From assembly GCA_948687865.1 (NCBI GenBank), contig CAPQQE010000093.1, positions 1-5,427 on the forward strand: a stretch of 5,427 bases of DNA, in the 5' to 3' direction. The stretch's first letter is position 1. Each line of letters opens with the position of its first letter. The DNA is from an uncultured Bacilli bacterium (GTDB lineage Bacteria > Bacillota_I > Bacilli_A > RF39 > UBA660). The notes under the pieces were generated by a model. That model did not search any database. It was not told the origin of the DNA and saw only the letters and a list, made by a program, of their open reading frames with translations. Made by a program: the position numbers and the translations under genes. Shown in pieces: positions 1-5,427 of this stretch.

Positions 1-284
1 TATCTATTTATAGGGTAACTAGTACTAATAATAAGAATAAGGATAATGCTAAGCTTATATATATAATTCAATTAGTAGTAAATGCGCTATGGACACCAAT
101 ATTTTTTGGACTTAAAGAATATTTTTTAGCATTTTTATTTATACTTATGCTTATAGTTCTTGTAATAACAATGATATCAGTATTTTTTAAAATTGATAAA
201 GTATCTGCATATTTGCAAATCCCATATATATTATGGTTACTATTTGCCTCTTATTTGAATTTTGGTATATTTGTATTAAATTAA
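1..284 (+). CDS. tspO: TspO/MBR family membrane protein, C-terminal part (5' truncated)
   Basis: This is the C-terminal ~93 residues of a TspO (tryptophan-rich sensory protein / mitochondrial benzodiazepine receptor) homologue. The first full codon in frame is at position 3 and the TAA stop is at 282-284. The sequence shows family hallmarks: QLVVNALWTPIFFGLK (about residues 23-38 of the fragment), a very hydrophobic membrane segment after it, and a final PYILWLLFASYLNFGIFVLN block matching the family's P-Y-x-x-W-x-x-F-A-x-x-L-N signature. Family members are five-helix integral membrane proteins of about 150-180 residues that bind porphyrins and related ligands and have been linked to tetrapyrrole and stress responses. 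Their precise bacterial role is unsettled. The fragment covers about the last three helices. The YetF-like gene begins 33 bases downstream with no visible terminator between, so co-transcription is likely. Family assignment is firm; function in this organism is inferred only from homology. Confidence 0.9.
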   Translation, partial: SIYRVTSTNNKNKDNAKLIYIIQLVVNALWTPIFFGLKEYFLAFLFILMLIVLVITMISVFFKIDKVSAYLQIPYILWLLFASYLNFGIFVLN

Positions 285-306
285 ATAAAAAGTCCATACT
301 AATTTT

Positions 307-312
307 AGGTGA
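307..312 (+). promoter_or_regulatory. Ribosome binding site of the YetF-like gene
   Basis: AGGTGA lies five bases before the ATG at 318 and pairs with the 3' end of 16S rRNA (complement ...GGAGGTGATC). It decides the start codon: an in-frame GTG at 309-311 would extend the protein by three residues but lies inside this site, so ATG 318 is the better start. Confidence 0.75.
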
Positions 313-317
313 TTAAT

Positions 318-1037
318 ATGGATTTTTTTAATAATGATTTAATGAATGTATTTATAAGAAGTGTAATTGCAATGACTACTTTATTTTTTATGACTAAATT
401 ACTTGGAAAAAAACAAGTATCAGAACTTAGTTTATTTGATTATGTAATAGGTATATCAATAGGTAATTTCGCATCAGAAATGGCAATAAACTTAGAAGCA
501 GATTTTATAAATGCTATGTTTGCTATCATAATATTTGGACTAATTGCGTACATAATATCAGTTCTTACTATGAAAAGTTTAAAATTAAGAAAGTTTTTCA
601 TAGGGGCGCCAACAGTACTAATACAACATGGTAAACTTTTATATAAAACAATGAAAAAAACTAAGTTTGATGTTAATGATTTACTTGAAGAAGCAAGAGG
701 TAGTGGATATTTTGATTTAAGTGAAATAGAGTATGCTTTACTAGAGGCAAACGGTAAGGTGAGTTTCTTACCAAAAGGGGAATATAAAAATGTAACTATT
801 AAAGACATGGATTTAAAGGCTCAAAAACAAGGGTTATGTGCAAATGTAATTATTGATGGAAATATAATGAATGGTAATTTAAGTAAGATAAATAAAGATG
901 AAGAGTGGTTAATGCATGAATTAAAAGTAAAAGGTAAAAAAGTTAGTGATATATTACTCGCAACAGTTGATATAGAAGATAAATTAACTATATATGAAAG
1001 ATACGTTAATGAAGAAATCTTAGAAATACTAGAATAA
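318..1037 (+). CDS. DUF421 / YetF-family membrane protein
   Basis: This 239-residue protein belongs to the DUF421 family, named for Bacillus subtilis YetF and its paralogues (YdfR, YkjA, YrbG). Three N-terminal membrane helices are visible at about residues 8-29, 39-56 and 64-86. The loop after the first helix has the family motif LLGKKQVSELSLFDYV (28-43), and GISIGNFASE follows in helix 2. A soluble cytoplasmic domain follows, with PTVLIQHGKLLYKTMKK (98-114), a DLLEEARGSGYFDLSEIEYALLE helix region (121-143) and KVSFLPK (147-153), all typical of the YetF C-terminal domain. The last ~60 residues are a second small domain often seen in full-length members. The molecular role of the family is not established; a membrane or envelope role is likely in Bacilli and spore-formers. 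The DUF3290 partner often found next to yetF-type genes is not seen here; tspO lies upstream instead. No hairpin terminator follows, and the next gene has its own promoter. Family call firm, function unknown. Confidence 0.92.
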   Translation: MDFFNNDLMNVFIRSVIAMTTLFFMTKLLGKKQVSELSLFDYVIGISIGNFASEMAINLEADFINAMFAIIIFGLIAYIISVLTMKSLKLRKFFIGAPTVLIQHGKLLYKTMKKTKFDVNDLLEEARGSGYFDLSEIEYALLEANGKVSFLPKGEYKNVTIKDMDLKAQKQGLCANVIIDGNIMNGNLSKINKDEEWLMHELKVKGKKVSDILLATVDIEDKLTIYERYVNEEILEILE

Positions 1038-1038
1038 T

Positions 1039-1067
1039 TTGACGAATATTATAGTTTTTGATAAAAT
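1039..1067 (+). promoter_or_regulatory. Extended -10 sigma-A-type promoter of the kinase-like gene
   Basis: A -35 box TTGACG (1039-1044) is separated by exactly 17 bases from a -10 box TAAAAT (1062-1067). A TG at 1059-1060, one base before the -10, makes it an extended -10. The -35 differs from TTGACA at one position and the -10 from TATAAT at one position. Transcription would begin near 1074, giving a leader of about 20 bases that contains the AAGGGG ribosome binding site. The promoter starts two bases after the stop of the YetF-like gene, so the kinase-like gene can be expressed independently of it. In such an AT-rich genome chance -10 matches are common, but the paired -35 at ideal spacing makes this one convincing. 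Confidence 0.72.
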
Positions 1068-1093
1068 ATTAAACCTGAAAAAGGGGTATAAAT

Positions 1094-1834
1094 ATGGAAA
1101 CTATAAATTATAATGATATAGATTTTAGCGAATTAACTAAATTAGATATACAAAGTTCTGAAAGTGATATATATACAAAAAAGGATGCTACTGGAAGAAT
1201 AAAATTATATAAATTATTTAAAGAAGAATTAAATTCTTATGATTTAACTCTAAAAGCTGAAAAATTAAAAATATTAGAGAAAAAGAAGATAAATGATAGT
1301 ATAGTCGTGCCTGAATTTAAAATAGTGGATAATAGTTTAGTTGGTACTATTGAAGATTATATACATGGAGTAGATTTAGTAAATATTCCTGCTTTTTATA
1401 GTTATAATATAGTACTTGACATGTTACTTTCTATATCAGAAAATTTAAAAGCAATACATGAAAATGATGGCATTATAGTGGGAGATTTAAACTTTGGTAA
1501 TATTAGAATTGATAAAGATAAAAATCATCATTTCTTAGATGTTCTATCATACTCATTAGATAAAATTCCTGTTAATGCAATTTCAACTATTCTTTTAGAT
1601 TATCTTAAAAGAAATCGTATAAAGAAGAAGGTATCAATTAATAATGATAAAATATCATTCTTACTTTCAACATATTCATTATTAACAGATAAAAGCTTTG
1701 ATTCTATTACTTCATATGATTTAGATAAACTAGTAGATGAGGATAATAGAATAGAAAAATTGAAAGATATTTTTAATGATTTAAAAAATGGTTATGTAAA
1801 AGATACACCATATTTATATGAATTAATTAAATAA
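1094..1834 (+). CDS. Protein kinase-like fold protein (divergent), function unknown
   Basis: This 246-residue soluble protein has no signal peptide or membrane helix. It reads as a small, divergent member of the protein kinase-like fold. The N-lobe has SSESDIY (21-27) in place of a glycine-rich loop, then RIKLYKLFK (35-43), where Lys40 is the likely ATP-contacting lysine; Glu56 may be its helix-C partner. A hinge-like TIEDYIHGVDL spans 85-95. The catalytic loop is IHENDGIIVGDLNFGNIRID (121-140): Asp131 is the candidate catalytic base and Asn136 a metal ligand. FLDVLSYS (147-154) replaces DFG, with Asp149 as metal ligand. The loop resembles the GD(L/V)NxGN...(I/L)D pattern of some bacterial kinase-domain proteins (COG4248-like) rather than a canonical HRD. 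The C-lobe is short. ATG 1094 has AAGGGG (1081-1086) seven bases upstream, and an in-frame TGA at 1076-1078 rules out a longer form. Key residues are retained, so activity is possible, but substrate and pathway cannot be read from the sequence. A small-molecule kinase is an alternative. Confidence 0.6.
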   Translation: METINYNDIDFSELTKLDIQSSESDIYTKKDATGRIKLYKLFKEELNSYDLTLKAEKLKILEKKKINDSIVVPEFKIVDNSLVGTIEDYIHGVDLVNIPAFYSYNIVLDMLLSISENLKAIHENDGIIVGDLNFGNIRIDKDKNHHFLDVLSYSLDKIPVNAISTILLDYLKRNRIKKKVSINNDKISFLLSTYSLLTDKSFDSITSYDLDKLVDEDNRIEKLKDIFNDLKNGYVKDTPYLYELIK

Positions 1835-1859
1835 GTTTGCTAATTTAAGCAAACTTTTT
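1833..1859 (+). terminator. Intrinsic terminator after the kinase-like gene
   Basis: AAGTTTGCT (1833-1841) pairs perfectly over 9 bp with AGCAAACTT (1848-1856) around the six-base loop AATTTA. The T-run at 1855-1859 completes a rho-independent terminator shape. The hairpin begins within the TAA stop codon (1832-1834). It has only three G-C pairs and a short T-tract, so termination may be partial, but it is the only clear hairpin of this kind between genes in the window. Confidence 0.7.
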
Positions 1860-1868
1860 AAATATACA

Positions 1869-1877
1869 TGATATAAT
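1869..1877 (+). promoter_or_regulatory. Extended -10 promoter of addBA
   Basis: TGATATAAT is a perfect TATAAT -10 (1872-1877) with a TG one base upstream. No good -35 exists at 16-18 bases: that stretch is GCAAAC or CAAACT and falls inside the right arm of the preceding terminator. Recognition would therefore rest on the extended -10. Transcription would start near 1884, only about 11 bases before the addB ATG, so the AGGTGG ribosome binding site (1885-1890) would sit at the very 5' end of the message. Confidence 0.6.
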
Positions 1878-1884
1878 AATTTTT

Positions 1885-1890
1885 AGGTGG
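1885..1890 (+). promoter_or_regulatory. Ribosome binding site of addB
   Basis: AGGTGG lies four bases before ATG 1895. Together with an in-frame TAA at 1877-1879 and no alternative start codon between, it fixes the N-terminus of AddB and rules out a longer protein. Confidence 0.75.
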
Positions 1891-1894
1891 TAAT

Positions 1895-4279
1895 ATGTTA
1901 AAAGGATTGATAAGTGATAATATAATTTTAGTTATTCCAAATAATATAAAAAAAAGTGTATTATTAGAGTTATCTAAAGTTAAAACAATTTATAATGTTA
2001 AAATTATGTCACTAAATGAATTAATTAATTCTTTTACATTTAACTATGATGAAAAAAGTATATATTATTTAATGAGACAATATAATATAAATTATGATAT
2101 AGCTATAATGTATTTAAATAATATAAAATATATTGATGTTAATTACAAAGATAAAAAATTAAGTGACTTAGTTAAAATAAAAAAAGACTTACATGATAAT
2201 GATTTGCTAATATATGATAAAAATATAAATAATCTTTTAAAAAATAAAGAAATAATAATATTTGGATATGATTATATATCTAAATATGACTTAAAAATAA
2301 TAGATAAAATTAAAACAGTAACAACTGTAAAAATAATAAAAAAAGAATATAGAAATTATGATCATAATGTATACGAATTTCAAACAATAGAAGATGAAGT
2401 TTATTTTATCGCAAGTAAAATATTAGATTTAATTAATAATAAAGTAAAAGTGCAAAATATAAAACTTGCTGGAGTAACAAGTGAATATGAATCAGAAATA
2501 TTAAGAGTGTTTGATTTATTTAATATACCAATTAATATGAATATAAATAAAGGAATTATATCAAGTCTTATAGCTTGTGATTTTTTAGATTATCTAAAAG
2601 AAAATAATGTTAATGAATCCCTAAATTATATAAAAAATAAATATGAAAATAAAAATGAAAAAAATAATGATATTATAAATAAAATTATAAATATATTAAA
2701 CAAATATATATTTGTAGATAATAAAAAAATATTGATTAATATATTAAGGTATGAATTTTCAATGACTAATATTGATAAAGTTAAATATAAAAATGCAATA
2801 TCAATCATAGATTTAAAAAATAATATTATTGATGATGATGATTATATATTTTTACTTGGATTTAATATGGGAAATGTACCAGTAATTAATAAAGATGAAG
2901 ATTATTTATCTGATAAAATTAAGAGGGTATTAGGAATTGAAGATTCTAATGAAAAAAATTCAATAGAAAAGAAAATAATAACTAATATAATTAAAGATAT
3001 AAAAAATTTAATAATAACTTATAAGTTAAAGACTAATTTTGATAGTTATATGCCTTCATTATTAATAGAGGAACTAAATTTAAATGTTATTAAAAATATA
3101 GATAAAAAATATAAATATTCAAATATATATAACAGTATTACTTTAGGTAAGAAATTGGATAATTTTATAGCATATGGAAAAAAAGATAATACTATAGATT
3201 TATTATTTAATAATAAATATGGTGACAATTATTTAAAATATAATAATAAATTTAAAGGAATAGATAAATTAAAATTTCAAAATAGTTTAAGTGGTAAGTT
3301 ATTATTATCTTATTCAAGTATAGATAATTATAATAGATGTAACTTTAGATATTATTTAAATAATATACTTAGAATTACAGAATTTGAAGAAAACTTTGCT
3401 CAAAATATTGGAACTATTTTTCACGATATATTATCAAAAGCTTTTAAAGAAGGATTTGATTTTGATACTGAATTTAATGATTTAGTAAAAGATAAAATAT
3501 TTAATAATAAAGAGAAATTCTTTATAAAAAAACTAAAAGAAGAATTAAAATTTGTAATTGATGTAATAAATAAACAAAATAGTTTTAATTCACTAGATAA
3601 GGCATTATATGAAAACAAAGTATATGTAAATAAAGAAGGTAATATTGCACTTACATTTATGGGCATTATTGATAAAATATTATATAAAGAGGAAAACAAT
3701 AAAACATACCTAGTAATAATAGATTATAAAACTGGTTATCCACATACAAACCTTAATAACACAATTTATGGAATAGATATGCAGCTTCCAGTTTATTTAT
3801 ATTTAACAAAAAATGGTTTATTTAAAAATGCAGAAGTAATAGGTTTTTATCTTCAAAAAATATTAAATAATGAATTTATAAAAGATAATAATAAAACATA
3901 TTTAAAACAAAAACAAGATAATTTAAAATTACAAGGTTATACAATTGATAATGAAAAATTAATTGAAAAATTTGATTTTACATATAAAGATAGTGAAGTT
4001 ATAAAGTCATTAAAACAAGGAAATAATGGATTTTATTCTTATTCAAAGATAATAACAAAAGATCAAATAGATAAATTAACTACTATTGTATCAAATAATA
4101 TAGATAATGCATTTAATGATATATTAGATGTTAAATTTGATATAAATCCAAAAAGAATAGGGAAAGAACTTAAGGGATGTGAATACTGTAAGTATAAAGA
4201 TATATGTTATATGAAAGAAGAAGATATAATTAACTTGGATGAATATAAAAATTTAGAGTTTTTAGAAAAAATTAAATAA
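1895..4279 (+). CDS. addB: Compact AddB/RexB-type helicase-nuclease subunit
   Basis: This 794-residue protein is the AddB (RexB-like) subunit of the AddAB enzyme, which resects double-strand DNA ends for recombination. The C-terminal nuclease is well preserved: His510 in GTIFHDIL, Asp593 in MGIIDKI, Asp610 and Lys612 in VIIDYKTG, and Gln630 in MQLPVYLY match the PD-(D/E)XK core. Four cysteines fit the family's 4Fe-4S cluster: Cys482 (SSIDNYNRCNFRYYL), then Cys762-x2-Cys765-x5-Cys771 after the nuclease. The upstream part is a degenerate helicase-like region; EFQTIEDEVYFIASKI (161-176) and DYIFLLGFNMGNVP (316-329) are recognisable AddB blocks. No Walker A motif exists near the N-terminus, and the protein is roughly 350 residues shorter than B. 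subtilis AddB (about 1166), so it should act as a nuclease and scaffold while AddA supplies ATP-driven movement. It contains no tryptophan and is heavily Asn, Lys and Ile rich. addA starts 13 bases downstream, so the two are surely co-transcribed. A RexB name would be equally fair. Confidence 0.9.
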   Translation: MLKGLISDNIILVIPNNIKKSVLLELSKVKTIYNVKIMSLNELINSFTFNYDEKSIYYLMRQYNINYDIAIMYLNNIKYIDVNYKDKKLSDLVKIKKDLHDNDLLIYDKNINNLLKNKEIIIFGYDYISKYDLKIIDKIKTVTTVKIIKKEYRNYDHNVYEFQTIEDEVYFIASKILDLINNKVKVQNIKLAGVTSEYESEILRVFDLFNIPINMNINKGIISSLIACDFLDYLKENNVNESLNYIKNKYENKNEKNNDIINKIINILNKYIFVDNKKILINILRYEFSMTNIDKVKYKNAISIIDLKNNIIDDDDYIFLLGFNMGNVPVINKDEDYLSDKIKRVLGIEDSNEKNSIEKKIITNIIKDIKNLIITYKLKTNFDSYMPSLLIEELNLNVIKNIDKKYKYSNIYNSITLGKKLDNFIAYGKKDNTIDLLFNNKYGDNYLKYNNKFKGIDKLKFQNSLSGKLLLSYSSIDNYNRCNFRYYLNNILRITEFEENFAQNIGTIFHDILSKAFKEGFDFDTEFNDLVKDKIFNNKEKFFIKKLKEELKFVIDVINKQNSFNSLDKALYENKVYVNKEGNIALTFMGIIDKILYKEENNKTYLVIIDYKTGYPHTNLNNTIYGIDMQLPVYLYLTKNGLFKNAEVIGFYLQKILNNEFIKDNNKTYLKQKQDNLKLQGYTIDNEKLIEKFDFTYKDSEVIKSLKQGNNGFYSYSKIITKDQIDKLTTIVSNNIDNAFNDILDVKFDINPKRIGKELKGCEYCKYKDICYMKEEDIINLDEYKNLEFLEKIK

Positions 4280-4282
4280 AGT

Positions 4283-4288
4283 AGGTGA
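4283..4288 (+). promoter_or_regulatory. Ribosome binding site of addA
   Basis: AGGTGA sits four bases before ATG 4293, in the 13-base gap after the addB stop. It supports that start and separate but coupled translation of the two subunits from one message. Confidence 0.7.
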
Positions 4289-4292
4289 TTTT

Positions 4293-5427
4293 ATGCCAGT
4301 ATGGACAAAAGAACAAACTGACGCGATAAATGAAGATGGAACAAATATAATAGTATCCGCAGGTGCTGGCTCTGGTAAGACAGCAGTTCTATCAGAAAGA
4401 GTAATTAGGAAATTAAAAGAGGGAATAAATATTAATGAACTTTTAATATTAACTTTTACAAAAGCCGCCGCTAAAGAAATGAAGGAAAGAATAAGAAAAA
4501 AGATTCAAAAGGAAGAGTCATTAAAAAATCAACTTGAACTTATAGATTCAGCATATATAACAACATTTGATAGCTATGCATTATCAGTTTTAAAAAGATA
4601 CCATTATATTCTAAATTTACCAAAGGATATAAAAATAACAGATTCAACAATTATAAACTTAAAAAAAGAAGAATTATTAGATCAAATATTTGAAGAATTA
4701 TATGAAAGCAAAGATAAAGATTTTGAAAATTTAATAAGTACCTTTTGTATAAAAGATGATATTGAAGTAAGAAATAATATACTTAATATATTCTCTAGCC
4801 TAGAACTTAAAATAGATAAAGAAGACTATTTAAATAATTATATAGAAAATTATTTTGATATAAATAAAATAAAAAATGGCATTAGCGATTTTGAATCATT
4901 TCTTATATCGAAGATAGATAAAATAAAGAATATTTTAGAGGAACTTTCTTATTTGATGGAAAATGGGAAATATAATAAATTAAATGATTCAATAATTAAA
5001 TTTATAAACAGTAAAAGTTATAATGATATAATACTAAATATTGACATTAAATTACCTAAATTAATGAAATTAACAGATGAGGAAAAAATATTAAAAGATG
5101 AATTAGTTTCTATAATTAAAGATCTTAAATATATCTGTGTATATGATTCAAGAGAAGATATATATAACTCCATTTTAACTACAAAAAAATATGTAAAATG
5201 TATAATAAACATTATTATAAGATTAAATGAAAAACTAACAAATTATAAATTAGAAAATAATATGTATGAATTTAATGATATCGCATTTTTATCTATAAAA
5301 ATATTAAGAGAAAATGAAAATGTTAGAAATGAGATAAAATATAATTTAAGGGAAATAATGATAGATGAGTATCAAGATACTAATGATATACAAGAAGAAT
5401 TTATTTCATTGATATCAAATGATAATG
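4293..5427 (+). CDS. addA: AddA helicase-nuclease subunit, N-terminal part (3' truncated)
   Basis: These are the first 378 residues of AddA, the UvrD/RecB-type (SF1A) motor subunit of AddAB; the frame is open to the window edge. Visible motifs in order: a Q-motif start (VWTKEQTDAI, 3-12), Walker A SAGAGSGKT (22-30, Lys29), motif Ia LTFTKAAAKEMKERI (53-67), the next conserved block TTFDSYALSVLKRYHY (90-105), EFNDIAFLSIKIL (326-338), and motif II/Walker B MIDEYQDTN (356-364) with Asp358 and Glu359. Known AddA proteins are around 1,200 residues; the remaining helicase motifs and a C-terminal PD-(D/E)XK nuclease should lie past the window. Residues 120-320, the 1B region that guides DNA, are poorly conserved and Lys/Asn/Ile rich. 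In the block at 90-105, Asp93 replaces the His of the usual T-x-H-S-F-C; other UvrD/RecB relatives also carry Asp there. AddA would unwind DNA ends using ATP while both subunits cut the strands, feeding RecA. Assignment is firm. Confidence 0.95.
   Translation, partial: MPVWTKEQTDAINEDGTNIIVSAGAGSGKTAVLSERVIRKLKEGININELLILTFTKAAAKEMKERIRKKIQKEESLKNQLELIDSAYITTFDSYALSVLKRYHYILNLPKDIKITDSTIINLKKEELLDQIFEELYESKDKDFENLISTFCIKDDIEVRNNILNIFSSLELKIDKEDYLNNYIENYFDINKIKNGISDFESFLISKIDKIKNILEELSYLMENGKYNKLNDSIIKFINSKSYNDIILNIDIKLPKLMKLTDEEKILKDELVSIIKDLKYICVYDSREDIYNSILTTKKYVKCIINIIIRLNEKLTNYKLENNMYEFNDIAFLSIKILRENENVRNEIKYNLREIMIDEYQDTNDIQEEFISLISNDN

Noticed and set aside
285..317. Possible promoter between tspO and the YetF-like gene
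   Set aside because: No -35/-10 pair at acceptable spacing; AT-rich matches alone are not evidence here.
440..808. Minus-strand open frame of 122 codons opposite the YetF-like gene
   Set aside because: It lies wholly inside a clear DUF421 gene, has no ribosome binding site or recognisable domain, and its composition mirrors the antisense of the real gene.
1045..1070. AATATT repeat pair flanking the kinase-gene promoter spacer, possible hairpin or operator
   Set aside because: AATATT is self-complementary and expected by chance in such AT-rich DNA; the intervening pairing is imperfect and there is no GC-containing stem or T-run, so it is neither a convincing terminator nor an operator.
2829..2843. 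GAT triplet run inside addB
   Set aside because: It encodes four consecutive Asp residues (313-316) just before the conserved YIFLLGFNMGNVP block; too short to be a meaningful repeat.
2626..3699. Three minus-strand open frames (60-92 codons) opposite addB
   Set aside because: Hydrophobic Ile/Leu/Phe/Ser-rich translations are what antisense of Lys/Asn/Ile-rich AT-rich coding sequence gives; no start signals or known motifs.
5018..5212. Minus-strand open frame of 64 codons opposite addA
   Set aside because: It is an antisense shadow within the continuous AddA reading frame and has no supporting signals.

Overview
The window comes from a very AT-rich genome. The coding strand is dominated by A and T, Lys, Asn, Ile and Asp are over-represented, and Arg is almost always AGA. 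All genes lie on the + strand and are tightly packed. The ribosome binding sites are of the AGGTGA/AGGTGG/AAGGGG kind, and every visible stop codon is TAA. Trp is encoded by TGG, with no in-frame TGA, so the standard code (table 11) fits better than the Mycoplasma code. A Firmicutes-type addB-addA pair, a YetF/DUF421 protein and a TspO homologue together suggest a low-GC Bacillota, perhaps one of the uncultured, reduced-genome gut Bacilli. That placement is inference.

Layout, left to right. Positions 1-284 hold the C-terminal part of a TspO/MBR-family membrane protein whose start lies outside the window. After 33 bases comes a complete DUF421/YetF-family membrane protein (318-1037). A 56-base gap then carries a strong extended -10 promoter (TTGACG, 17 bases, TAAAAT) for a 246-residue protein with the fold signature of a bacterial protein kinase-like enzyme (1094-1834). 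A short hairpin terminator follows its stop codon. Partly overlapping that spacer is an extended -10 promoter (TGATATAAT) that should drive addB (1895-4279) and addA (4293 to past the window edge). These encode the two subunits of a RecBCD-like helicase-nuclease.

The genes fall into three functional blocks: two membrane proteins (TspO, YetF-like), one orphan kinase-like protein, and the AddAB double-strand-break repair machine. AddB supplies one nuclease and an iron-sulfur cluster. AddA supplies the ATP-driven motor and, in the part beyond the window, a second nuclease domain in canonical family members. The most notable points are the unusually compact AddB (794 residues, no Walker A motif, no tryptophan) and the divergent kinase-like protein. 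I see no mobile element, CRISPR array, RNA gene or clear defence island, and no convincing evidence of an entirely new system.
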